From NCBI GenBank assembly GCA_027943335.1, contig BSBK01001113.1, forward strand, positions 1,265,666 through 1,329,665: a stretch of 64,000 nt of DNA, given 5' to 3'. This document shows, in pieces, positions 12,000 through 23,576 of the stretch (positions are counted from its first letter, which is position 1; the number at the start of each line of letters is the position of its first letter). The notes under the pieces are model-generated. The model ran no database searches. It saw only the letters and a list, made by a program, of their open reading frames with translations, and was not told the origin of the DNA. This DNA comes from Chamaecyparis obtusa. Its lineage: Eukaryota > Streptophyta > Pinopsida > Cupressales > Cupressaceae. Made by a program: the position numbers and the translations under genes.

Positions 12000-13395
12000 T
12001 GTATTGTCATTGATGTCAACTAGTTTTGATTGTACTTATCATGATGGTTACAAAATATCTTAAGAAGGAAAAATGATAAAGGAATGTGATATCTACATGA
12101 AGATAAGATGGATGAGAAAGATATGGATATGGTATTCATTGCGTAACTTATTGATGAGTCTATGGAATTATGTTAGTGACTTGATTGTATTACATGAATC
12201 TATGATGTATTGAAGATCTAGAACGAACAAGTTCATGTGGTTGGTGAATGAAGAATTCAGTATACACCGAGAAAGCGTAGTGTATACCGAGTATAGTTTT
12301 AACTGAGCTAGTTATCACCGATGCATTAAGGTATTGATTGAGTGAAAGAAATAAATGGAACTTATGACTTATGACTAAAGATGATGAGCTTGACAATTGT
12401 TAATGATTACGAGGTAAATGATAATATTTGTTATGATGATCAAACATATGACAAAATTCAAGGATGATCAGATGAAGGAGAATAAAACATGTTATTGACA
12501 CAACTGTCGAGGAAGCTTAAAGCGAAAAAATCAACGGTGAAGATTAAGAGGCAAAATCTATGGATGGAAATGAAACGGTTTATGATGTCTATATAAAAAG
12601 ACAAGAGATTCATTATTGAGTTTTCTGCAGGAGAATTTGCATGAAAAGATTGATTTCATGCAACACTGGTCAAACTGGTTGAAGATAGAACCGAGCAATT
12701 TTGCAGACAACACCAAGTGACAGAGAAAGAAATTGTCGAGTAGAATAGAGTTGGAGGAAATAAAGATATTGAATTGATTATTGATCAGAGGTATTTTGAG
12801 CTTACCATAGATCTGAAAATCTGCAAATCAAGTTGTATTTGAATCAGATCATTACTGTAGCAGTTTAACCATTTCTACAGATAAATCTCTTAACCAAGTG
12901 GGACTTAATAGTCTTTATATTTCAATATGATATTCAATGAATGTTGATTATTTTCTTGTTGACCCCATAGTGAATGTTTGGTCAAGGGAGAACTATTAGT
13001 GATAAATCCTCTAACCAGGTCACACATCACAATGTGTTTTGTAACCTTTAACAGGGTTGGCTCTTAACCAAGCTCACTTCAGAAGAGTGAATTATTTTGG
13101 GTTACCAGTCCCAGGTGGTTTTTCCCCTAACAGGGTTTCCACATTAAAAATCTAAGTGTTATATGTGTTTAGATGTGTTGAATTTTTATTTTACTTTACA
13201 TGTTATTATAACTAGATTGATCGGTAAACACAGTATTTAATTTACTAGTAATTGGTATATGAAGAGAAAGGCACACTTGATATTTTACCGAGTTAATTAA
13301 TTGGTTTCAAAGTTTTGTTATGTACATTTGGGAGTATTTGAAATTGTAGGACAACTGGAATTAACTGATTCACCCCCCCTCTCAGTTATCTAACA
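12000..13395 (+). repeat. 5' LTR of a Ty1-copia element (start approximate)
   Basis: The 3' boundary is well supported: ...TCTAACA at 13395 is followed by a Met-tRNA-type primer-binding site. The 5' boundary is placed at TGTATTGTCATTGATGTCAA, which gives TG...CA ends and about 1.4 kb, but no second LTR was found to confirm it. The segment 12890-13160 has the T-rich sequence with repeated AACCAAG and AACAGGG motifs that is common near the 3' end of plant copia LTRs. Confidence 0.5.
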
Positions 13396-13397
13396 AT

Positions 13398-13410
13398 TGG
13401 TATCAAAACA
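13398..13410 (+). other. Primer-binding site
   Basis: TGGTATCAAAAC follows the LTR end after two bases, a close variant of the plant initiator Met-tRNA complement TGGTATCAGAGC. It sets the element on the plus strand. Confidence 0.75.
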
Positions 13411-13459
13411 TATAGTGCTTGAAAGGAAAGTTTGAAGGACTTAAGGTAAAGATCACAAG

Positions 13460-16400
13460 ATGTATAAGAGAGAGGTGCCAAAGCTCAACAAAGACATTTT
13501 CACGACATGGAAAAGAAGAATGAGATTGTACCTATCAGGGATTGGAGAGTCTACAATATACTACTTGGATAATGAGTTCATTTTTCCCACTAGACCTTTG
13601 ACTGTTGATCAGATGAGAGAAAGACATGAACACAATACTACGATGATAGAGCTTTCTTTTTCCTTATTAGATGTCAAATTTGAACATGTTAGGACATGTA
13701 CTTTTGCTAAATAGATGTGGGACGAGCTTACTCTAGTTCATGGAGGAGATGTGAATGTGCTAAGGGCTAAATCTAAAAGTCTTAGAGGAAAGTTTGATGA
13801 CATGAAAATGAAAGGAGAGAACATATCACAGTAAAAAAATTGAGTCAAGGAGATTGTGAATGCTATCTGAGGAGCAAGAGGTATTATTGAAGAAGACACT
13901 GTTGTAAGTAAAATTCTCAGAACCTTGTTACCTATTTATGCTAGTAGAGTTTCTATAATTTATGAGATGAGATCAGCTCTTGGTAATCATATTACACTTG
14001 GTAGTCTAATCGGTAGACTAATTGCATTTGAGTTGAATAACTTTGACAATAGTGTTGTTCCTACTATTGAATCTTCATTTATGTGATCTCTAAAAATTGG
14101 TAAATCAAGCGGCAAACATATGATAAAAAATGAGAGTGATAGTGATAGTGATGAGGATGAACTTGATGAACTTGAAGCATTAATGGCTAAAAGACTGCAG
14201 AAAGGTAAAGGAAGATATAGAGGAAAACTACCTCTAGTATGCTTTAACTTTAAAGATATTGGCCATATTGTGGCTAGATGTCCTAACAAGAAAGAAGATG
14301 AGAAAAGTAATGAAAGATCTAATCAAAGAAAGTATGATAGAAGAGATAACTAAGAACACAGAGGAAACTGACAGTATGATAGAAGATGTAACCAAGATTA
14401 CAAATACAAAGGCAATAAGGCATATTACCTTGTTGAAGATGATAATGATGACATTGACAGCAACACTGATGAATACATTGAGGTGGTATTCGTAGCTTTG
14501 AAAGAAGATTCAAAAGAAGAAGAAAGGTATGTTGAAACAACACTTATTTCTAAAGTTAGCAAAACTGATACTTGGATCATTGATAGTGGTTGTACACATC
14601 ATATGACTAGTGATGAAGAAAAAATTGAATACCTTGAACATCATAATGGTGGATCTATTAAAATGGAAAATGATACACCTTGTCTAGTAAAGGGAAAAGG
14701 GTCTATATTGTTGAACAACAAGATCAGATGTGAGAATGTATATTGGGTGAAGAGACTTAATTATAATTTGTTGAGTGTAGCACAACTGAATAATAGAGGT
14801 CATTGAGTTTCATTTGAGAACAAAAAGGTAAAAATCTATGATGAGACTGGAAAGTTGGTCGGTACTGGTGAACAATCTAAAGGAAATCTATTTTATCTTG
14901 ACAATGCTGAAACTTCTTGTTTGTTGGCTAGAACTGAAGATATGTGGTTATGGAACAAAAGGTTATGTCATGTGAATTTTGACAACATGGTTAAGATCAG
15001 TAAGAAAAGGAGAGTTAGAGGTTTATCGAGATTATCTAAACCTGACCATGTCATGTGCAAACAATGTCAAATGGGAAAAATGTCAAAATAGATAGTTTTA
15101 AGATAAAAAAAAATTTATTTAATGATATTTTGGAGTTAGTTCATACTGACTTGTGTGGTCCTATGAGAACTCAGAGTTATTATAGAGACAGATATTTTAT
15201 CTTGTTTGTTGATGACTTCTCTAGAATGATGACAATGATGACTATCATGTTCTTGAAAGAAAAATCTAAAGCTTTTTAGATGTTTAAATGGTATAAATAA
15301 AATGTGGAAAAAGAAAGTGGTAAAGAACTAAAATGGTTGAGATCAGATCAAGGTGGTGAATTTATTTCTAATGGGTTCACTAATTTTTGTAATGAGCATG
15401 AAATTAAGAGACTAGTTTCTGCACCGAGGAAACCCCAACAGAATGGGATTGCTGAAAGGAGAAATAGATCTATTGTGAATTGTGTGCAAACACTAATGAT
15501 CGAAAAAGATGTGGCACAGATATATTGGAGAGAACCTGTTAGTACTATTGTATACACATTGAACTAAGTTCAATTAAAGAAAGATTCAAATAAGACAGTT
15601 TATGAATTATGGTATGGTTACACACCTAATGTAAATTATTTCAGAATATTTGGAAGCAGATTTTACATTCTGAAAGATGATAGAAATGGGAAATTTGATT
15701 CAAAAGGTGATGAAAGAATTTTCTTAGGATAGTCTACTAAGAGAAAAGCTTACAAATGTTTGAATAAGGCTACTAACAAGATGATTGAAAGTGCAAATGT
15801 GAGAGTTGATGAATTTGCTGAAAAGAATGATGAAGAAAGCAAAAAGGAATTGGAAGACTATGGTAGATTTTCCTACATTGAGCAACCTAACACTCTACCC
15901 AAGAAACAACCTAGTGATACCAAACATCAGGGTAATACTACTGAGCATCAATCCATACAGACCAAGAATCAACAAACTGTTAGCGATGGAGAGCATGTTC
16001 ATACACCAAGTGGAGAACACAATAAAGAACAAAGAACTGAACCTGTACTTGTAAGATAGGTAAGGAAACATCATCCACATAATTATATTATTGGAGATAA
16101 GAAAACTGGCATAATGACCCGAAATAAGTTGAGAAATGACACATGTTTAGTTTGTGAATTTGAACCTAAAACTGTTAGAGATGCACTTGAAAATTATGAA
16201 TTGATTAAGGCCATGAATGAAGAAATTGAGAAAATACAGAAAAAAAACATGGACATTGGTACCGAGACCAAAAGACAAGAATGTAATTGGAACCAAATGG
16301 ATATTCAGAAATAAATTGAATGAAAATGGAGATGTCACTAGGAATAAGACAAGACTTGTATGCAAAGGGTATGCACAAGAAGAAGGTATTGACTATGGTG

Positions 16401-17700
16401 AGACTTTTGCACCTGTTTCTAGACTTGAAGGAGTTAGAATACTACTTGAATATGCTTCTTACAAATGATTTAAATTTTATTAGATGGATTTAAAATCTGC
16501 ATTTTTGAATGAAATACTTGAAGAAGAGGTATATATTGAACAACCTGAAGGTTTTGTTGATCCTAATCAGAAGAACATAGCATGTAAGTTACACAAAGCA
16601 CTATATGGATTAAAACAAGCACCAAGAGCATGGTATGAAAGATTGCATTCCTATCTTATCAGTATTGGATTTCTTAGAACAAGTGACAACAACAATTTAT
16701 ATTTGAAAGGTGAAACTGATGACAAGATTCTTATTGTTGAAATTTTTGTTGATGATATCATATTTGGAGGACATGATAATCTATGCAAATCATTTGCTGA
16801 TGAAATGAGAAAAGAATTTGAAATGTCAATGTTTGGAGAGATTAAATTTTTTCTTCGCTTGTAAATTTTACAACAAAATGAAGTCATATACATTACCCAA
16901 TCAAAGTACATAAAAGAAGTATTGAACACATTCGGTATGGAGGATTCAAAACTAGTCGGTACACCCGTGGTCACTAGATGCAAATTGGCAAAGGATGACT
17001 AGTCAACTAAGGTAAATCAGACATTATATAGATCAATGATTGGTAAGTTGACGTATGTTGTGCATAGTAGATCAGATATTGCACATGCAGTTGGAATTGT
17101 AGCAATATTTTGTGCTAATCTAAAAGATCACATATGATTGATGTAAAAAAGAATTTTGAGATAATTAACTTAGAACACTGAAACTATGGTTTGTGGTACA
17201 AGAAAGAAGGCAATTTTGAACTAAAAGTCTATACAGATGCGGATTGGGCTAGAAACATTAATGATAGAAAGAGCACTACTAGTGAAGAATTCTTTTTGGG
17301 AGAAAGACTAGTTACTTAGATAAGTAAGAAACAAGGATGCATTTCTCGGTCGACTACAGAAGAAGAGTATGTTGCTGTTGCTGCTAATTGTTCAAACATT
17401 GCATTGATAAAAAAACTTTTGGAAAGTATGAATGAAGAGATCACTGATACAGTGATAATATATTGTGATAACACTAGTGCAATAAACATTTCTAAGAATT
17501 TGGTGATGCATGCAAAGACAAATTATATATCTATAAAGTATCACTACTTGAGAGAACAAATATAAGACAAGCAAGTAAAACTGGAGTATGTGAAATCACA
17601 AGAGCAACTTGCTGACATATTTACTAAACCCTTACCAAAGGACACATTTGTGTACTTGAGGAGTATACAAGGGGTCCATCCCCTGTCTATCAGTTACTAA
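13460..17700 (+). pseudogene. Ty1-copia gag-pol polyprotein, full length but inactivated
   Basis: All copia domains occur in order across several frames. Gag begins at the ATG at 13460 (MYKREVPKLNKDIFTTWKRR). A zinc knuckle near 14240-14285 reads CFNFKDIGHIVARC, the second cysteine replaced by Phe. Protease has the catalytic IDSGCTHHM at about 14580. GAG-pre-integrase (LWNKRLCHVNFDNM) is at about 14950, and integrase follows with LVHTDLCGP, LRSDQGGEF and PQQNGIAERRN (15140-15470). RT has WIFRNKLNENGDV, MDLKSAFLNE, KALYGLKQAPRAWYERL and the active site FVDDIIFGG (16745-16770). RNase H has YTDADWARNINDRKSTT, YCDNTSAI and LADIFTKPLPKD, ending at 17700. The gene order protease-integrase-RT is diagnostic of copia. 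At least a dozen stops (for example near 13713, 15089, 16057 and 16863) and a frameshift near 16265 abolish function. No 3' LTR is visible after it. Confidence 0.9.
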
Positions 17701-18600
17701 GGTGATTAGGATGTTGCATCAACCTATACTTTATCAGACTATCAAATGATGTTGATGCATAATGTTCACACTTTAGGTTTCTCGAGGCTATTAAAATTGG
17801 AAGATATACTAAAATGGCATACCAGTAGGGTGGTCCCACAATAGTGTGTCCCACTTTTTGGCCATCTTTGACATTGAAATCAATATTCTGAGAAAAAACT
17901 TCACTTTCAAACATCTATTGTCACAAAACTATTAGGAATTTGCAGATGATGTAAACTAGAGTTTTTTAGATTTTTCTTTCTAGTTTCTAAATATATTTTT
18001 TTAAAAAAAACTAAAATTCATTTTTCCTTCTCCTTCGAAAAGTGGTTTGCGTGAAAAAATTATGTTTTTAAGGAGTTATTGTCACTTGGATCAGCATAAA
18101 TTTTTTGTAAAATATGATAACGATGTAATTCTTTCGAGATTATATTTGTAACTTAAATATCTTAAGGATGCAATTGGTTTTATTCATTTTGGGTCAATAT
18201 TTCATAATTTATTAAGTTCTAAAGTGACAGTACCTGTAATTTAGACATAAGGTCACTTGGATCGCTCTAACTTGATCTCTGTATACCGAAATTCATTTGT
18301 TTTCATAGAAAGGTAACACAAATATGCTTTTCCTACATATTTTTCATAACTTTTTTTTTGTAATTTACTATTTTTCCCAAAGTCTTGAAGAGACAGGTTG
18401 TTGAATGACCAAACAACCTATGTTTATTTAAAGTAATATTTAAAAGTGATAATTAAATCAATATGTATTAAAATTATATTCATTAGAAATCTTGTTCTGA
18501 ATAGCATCATTTGACATCGTATGTTTGAAAAAACCATCTTCTTTGGTCCTTGTCCCGGGGTTGGAAACACAATTTTTTTGTAGTTTACATTTTTTCTAAG
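17701..18600. other. Non-coding stretch downstream of the copia element
   Basis: No copy of the copia 5' LTR is recognisable here, so the element appears 3'-truncated. The motif TCACTTGGATC occurs twice (about 18094 and 18253), which could be a subterminal repeat of the element to the right. Otherwise nothing is supported. Confidence 0.4.
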
Positions 18601-18617
18601 GGAAAATTTTCAATTTA

Positions 18618-18759
18618 GGGGTCTTCGCACAAAGACCCCCTTCGTGTGAAGACATTTGAGGGGCTTCATGTGAAGGGTATTTGCACGAAGCCCCTCAAGT
18701 AAAAATTTTGGTGAAGAAACACCTCGCCAAAATTTTCGCCAAGGTACTTCGTGCGAAGT
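18618..18759. repeat. Cluster of stacked hairpins
   Basis: Successive inverted repeats occur within 142 bp: GGGGTCTT (18618-18625) with AAGACCCC (18632-18639); GTCTTCGCAC (18621-18630) with GTGTGAAGAC (18644-18653, one mismatch); GAGGGGCTTC (18658-18667) with GAAGCCCCTC (18687-18696); AAAATTTTGG (18702-18711) with CCAAAATTTT (18727-18736); and CTTCG/CGAAG around 18750. The motif TTCGTG/CGAAG recurs. The block is GC-richer than its surroundings and lies upstream of the transposase-like gene, so it might be a subterminal region of a DNA transposon. Confidence 0.7.
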
Positions 18760-19038
18760 CATTCAACTAGTGATGATTTTGTTTTGTAAAAAATTTAGAA
18801 TGGTATAAAACTAAAACATTTTGTTTCTATTTTATACCGAATTGCAATAGATTAATTCACTTTTTCTATTTTTTTTTCTATTATTGATCAATTTTTACAA
18901 AGGCATTTTTTGGAGGAGGATTGCTATTTCTATTTTTTCAAAGGCATAATTTTGGAGAGGAGAAATATTAGATCAAAGTATTTTTTGAAGAGAATTTTAT
19001 TGGCGATCTTGTGGAAGACATATTTTGGAGAGAAGAAA

Positions 19039-22000
19039 TGGGGAACAAGAAAAGAAGACAAAGTAAATCTGCTAGAAAAAGGTCACCTGGTACTGAACAA
19101 AGATATCATGAAGATGCATTGACATATTATCATAAAAGTAAAGACTTGGTGAAAGACAAGCTAAAGTAGGAGGGTCAAGTCAATTGTAGGAATTGCACAT
19201 TGAAGAAGGGTCAGGATCACTCCCTACGAAAGCTCAAGCAATTAATGTTGGAGAAGGGTCAAGATCACGTGCTCCTACTAGTATGGATGAACTTTTAAAT
19301 TTAGCTCAAACTGTAAAAAGAAATATTAATTATAGAAACTTAGATCATTTACTTACAATGGATGTGGAGAATTTGAGATCACTTGCTAATGGTCAACCCT
19401 TAATTCTTGCTAAGAAGAGATCAATGAATATGATAGCAAGAGAAATACTAGCTAAATTTGATAATTTTGAAACACTTGAACAAGCCCAATTTCTTTCAGT
19501 TGTACTTATAAACAAAAAGTTGGAAGGGGCATTAAAATTATTGGGTATAGACACAACATCAAAGAAGATAAAAGTTGTTGACATGCAAACTGATATGATT
19601 TAAAATCTTAGGAAAGGTTTGAACCAGGTAGGGAAGCAATCTCAAACTAAAGATAAGACAATTACAAGAAAATTTATGTTGACATCCATTGTAGGTAACA
19701 CTCTTCTCTGAAAAAGACAGATATCTTCAGTTTGGTTTTAATAGGAAACTAATATCATGATATGTTAATAGGAGAATACTTTTGGATGATAGCACCTTGA
19801 AGGAAATTGGGCATTCATGTGTAGAGCTCCTCATTCTGATAGGATTGATAAAGGAATTAAGAATTTGGTCACATTATTTTGGATTGGTAATACACATCCT
19901 TTATCAAAAAGTAGAGATGTTATCAGACATAGAATTTCAGCTAATCAAGATGAATATCATACGAAACTTTGGTTGGACACAACACAATATGAAATGTATG
20001 TGTCATTTTGTAGTTCAAATCCTAATATAAAGGTTGGGCAAACATTGTTTGAAAGATTGAAGCCATATTATATCAGGACAAACAAAGTGTTTGAAACTTA
20101 TTGTTGTCGCTATCATATTGATTTTGATCTCCACTATCAAGTTTTTTGAAAGTTTGTAGAAGACACTTATGGTTTTAAAAATGCTCCTCCTACTAGACAA
20201 AGTGAGATCATCTCATCTATTTTATGTGACAAAAGAGATGATGTAACTGGACAAATAAATTGCATAAAAAGAATATGTCAAACATGTGCTGATTTGTCTC
20301 TTTCTCCTTTCAAAAATGAAAATATTGATGTAACAAAGATGGTAAATTGTAAGAGTTACAAATCTGTAAAGAATGAAACAAAATTCAAGAGAAAGAATCC
20401 AAAAGGTTAGAATATGTTGAAGAGGAGATAAATGTTGGAGTATTTATGGAAAAATTTTAAAAATTGATTCAACCCTACATTCATCATGTTTTTTTTGCAA
20501 AGTGGCAAGCACAACAATTTCAAACACTGAGAGACAACTTCCCACTTGGAACTATTGTATCAGTTATTGATTTTGTAGAAAATTATTATTTTGTTCATCA
20601 TAAGGCAATTCAGTCAGAATACTATTTTTCAGAAAAAATTACTATTATGGTACATGTGTGTTATCATCACGCACAATTAGATTTGGATGGTATTCAGAGC
20701 ACACTTGAAGCATGGGTCATCAAGAAGGAATATCATTTTAATAGAAGTGATGATAGAGAGCATGGCATTCATTATGTAGAACACTACTTCAAGATATTTT
20801 TTGCAAATTTGAATGAAAGAGGTATAAATATTGATAAACATTATGTTTGGTCAGATGGATGTGCTGCACAATTTCAAATCATAGAGACCATTTTATGTGC
20901 TATGTAGATATCATCATAATGAAAACATACCACATGTTTGGAGTTTCTTTGAGAGTGGACATGGAAAAGGTGAACATGATGGTGTTGGAGCTTCTATCAA
21001 ACGTGCTATACGAAAGTATGAAATGAATTATAAGGGAATTCATATAAAAAAATACACATGATGTGCTTGAATGGTGCAAGACACATTTCACACCAAATGA
21101 GAATGACACGTCATCAAGATTGACTCAAGCGATGCCACAGAGAAAATTTTGAGAGATAAAAGGTATGCACACATTTTTAAATTATTTGAAAGTGTTTAAA
21201 TTTTTTACGTATTCTTTATTCAAATTATATTTATAGAATGAATTATATATGCATTTGTTCAGGTGTGGATAGAAAAATTATGCATGGTTGCAATAGGATA
21301 GAAACAATGTGATCTTTGCATTCAGTTATGAGTACGAATTGTCTTAATTGGACGTTGAACACTAGGGACTACTCATGCTTTTGTTGTCACTCCATTGCTG
21401 ACAATTATGAGGAATGCATCAATCAAGACCATCGATATGTAGGTGCATGGAATCTAGTGCCACTAGTCATTACTGATACATTTGATAGAGATGAAGATGA
21501 AAACTTCGATGATGTCCCTTTGATTTCTACTGATTACGATCATATCTCAGGATTGGTCAAAATTGATAAGTATATATATTTCACATTATACTTCCATTGA
21601 TCTACATGTATAGATAGATAGATAGAGATCTATAGATTGAACTAAGTAAATTTTAAGATCTCACACATGTATATATAAATTTACTATACAGGAGTTGTCT
21701 TTGCAATGATTGTTGAGCATGGAAATGTAGGAGTTGGTTATTATTTACTGTGTTGTACTGTGGAGAGGATGAAGTTACTTGAACTTGAAGAAAGTGATGA
21801 AATCTTGTTCCCCATAGGTTTGTACATGCTTTAAATCAATATTATATTGAACTGAATTTGTAAATTTTAAATTTCAACCTTTTAACAAATTTCAAATTTA
21901 GTTTGTATAAATTTATATTGTTAAAATTTGTGACCTGCAGGTTCTGTTGTTTTAGAGGGAACATATTCCAAGAAAATCAGAGTAATTCAACATAGTATTC

Positions 22001-22184
22001 ACTTTGTTCATTACCAACCAGACAATAAAGTTTTTCAATATAGTCACCTAGTAGTTGCCACATCCATTTGTCTCCACCCAGTTAAATCTCAACATGGACA
22101 TCGTAAGTGGAGACTAGATAGTGAGGATCATGAAAGAATATTACATGTTCTCCATGAAATGTCTAAACCACTTGATTTGGTCTA
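19039..22184 (+). pseudogene. Broken multi-exon gene, transposase-like (SDG and HGKG motifs)
   Basis: Plus-strand frames form a long protein. It starts MGNKKRRQSKSARKRSPGTE (19039). A 137-residue segment follows (19193-19603), then 19817-20410 with FWIGNTHPLSKSRDVIRHRI, LFERLKPYYIRTNKVFET and a CCRYHIDFDL motif. At 20464-20907 the frame ends WSDGCAAQFQ, and in the next frame comes WSFFESGHGKGEHDGVGASI (about 20940-20995). A further segment is at 21316-21560. The last two exons flank a clean GT-AG intron (21818-21940), and the final exon reads VIQHSIHFVHYQPDN up to the stop at 22184. I recall a family of uncharacterised eukaryotic proteins with CCCRYH, SDG and HGKG motifs; the acidic SDG/HGKG pair suggests an RNase H-fold DDE-type transposase, which is inference. 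Several stops and frameshifts break it. A convergent gene begins its 3' end 0.9 kb downstream. Confidence 0.6.
21818..21940 (+). other. Intron in the transposase-like gene
   Basis: CCCATAG|GTTTGT at the 5' side and GACCTGCAG|GTTCTG at the 3' side give a 123-bp, AT-rich GT-AG intron in phase 1. Joining the exons keeps the frame: ...EILFPI-G-SVVLEGTYSKK.... This shows the gene carried spliceosomal introns and did not arise by retroposition. Confidence 0.7.
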
Positions 22185-22749
22185 AAACGTATAATATGTA
22201 TACCTATTTCATGTGTTAAGGCCTACTTAATATCTCTGGATTAAATTGACTATATACTTTGTTTATATATTTAAACATATGATGGACTATAATTTTTTGA
22301 TATATGATAGACCTATTTGATGGTTCAATGGTTTTAATATATGTAATTTTATGTACGCTTTTACATATATATATATGCTTGTATACATGTATGGTTTTAT
22401 ATGTATACTTTGATTATTCAACGATTTTTATAGATTACATATTAGTTAAAGATTTTATGTATGCTTTGATTACATGTATTAACATGTCCATTAGTTACAT
22501 GTATTAAGTATCCCCTTAAGATTTCTTATTAGTTAAAGATCCCCTTAAGACACTAAAAGATGATGAAATTAGTTAAATTACTTATGACATGTGTTAGTTC
22601 TTGAATGAGTTAGAATATTTATTGTCCATTAGTTACATGTATTAAAACTAGTTATTTTTTATGATATTAATTTTAGATCGCCTAAAAACCTCCGCTTAAG
22701 ACCTCCCTTAAGACCTCCCCTTAAAACTAGTTATTTTTTATGATATTAA
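22185..22749. other. AT-rich intergenic stretch between convergent genes
   Basis: Apart from short CTTAAGAC-rich motifs near 22515-22725, no gene or structured repeat is seen. Confidence 0.4.
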
Positions 22750-22935
22750 TAAAATCTAATCAACTGAAACCATTTAATAAACTCATCTAATCAAATCATA
22801 CTATCTAATCAAATGAAACTATCTAATCTAATCAAATGAAACCATCTAATCAAATCATATTATCATCTAATCAAATCATATCATCTAATCAAATGAAATT
22901 ATCTAGTCAAATCATATCATATAATCAAATCAAAC
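22750..22935. repeat. Degenerate short tandem repeat (ATCTAATCAAAT-type)
   Basis: The motif ATCTAATCAAAT, alternating with ATGAAACC, ATGAAATT or CATATC, recurs about ten times. Unit length is irregular (roughly 12-20 bp). It lies between the 3' ends of two convergent genes. Confidence 0.7.
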
Positions 22936-23088
22936 CATGATAAATCTATATAGTGTCAAATCATAAATCATCTCTGTCTAGAGGTCTAGATAGCATATAA
23001 ATATGTCTCTAATCATAAACTGAAAATATCAAACATATAATAATGACATATATAATGAGTCTCAAATCAAAGATTCGTGCAACATGTC

Positions 23089-23576
23089 CTAAACTAGGGA
23101 GTCATCTAGGTGCATGTGAATAGAGCGACCCTTTGACCGACTACCATGAGCATCCTCTAGCTATGAGGTAGCAACTGATCCCTGCAAATATAAATGCATG
23201 TATATAATAATACTGTAAAATACTTAAAATATATTATAAATGCATGTTTAAACTTACATATTTTTAAAAGTTACCTGACCACTACTAGGTGTCACATATG
23301 TTGAATCTCTCCTATGAAGAGCATCCTCAAGATGTGAAGCAACAACTGACCCCTGCAAATTTAGTACAATAGTTGGTTATATACATGTGCATAGTATATA
23401 TTATGTAAAGTACTTGAAATATATAAATACATGTGTACAAGTGTACACATGCATGCTTAAACCTACAAGATATATCTAAAACTTACCTGACCACTAGTAA
23501 GTGTCACATCTACTAGATCTCTCATATGAAGATGCTCTGAGCCCACATTAGAGGTAACGTGCTCTGCTAACTATTC
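23089..23576 (-). repeat. Tandemly triplicated exon-intron module
   Basis: Exons C, B and A encode related peptides: LAEHVTSNVGSEHLHMRDLV, GSVVASHLEDALHRRDSTYV and GSVATS-stop-LEDAHGSRSKG. Exons C and B both end in SGQ exactly at the splice donor, and all three start just after GCAG. C and B are 90 and 78 bp, multiples of three, so both are phase-neutral cassettes. Intron sequences between them are also alike (TGCAAAT start, ATAAATGCATG inside), so whole exon-intron units were duplicated. Confidence 0.65.
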
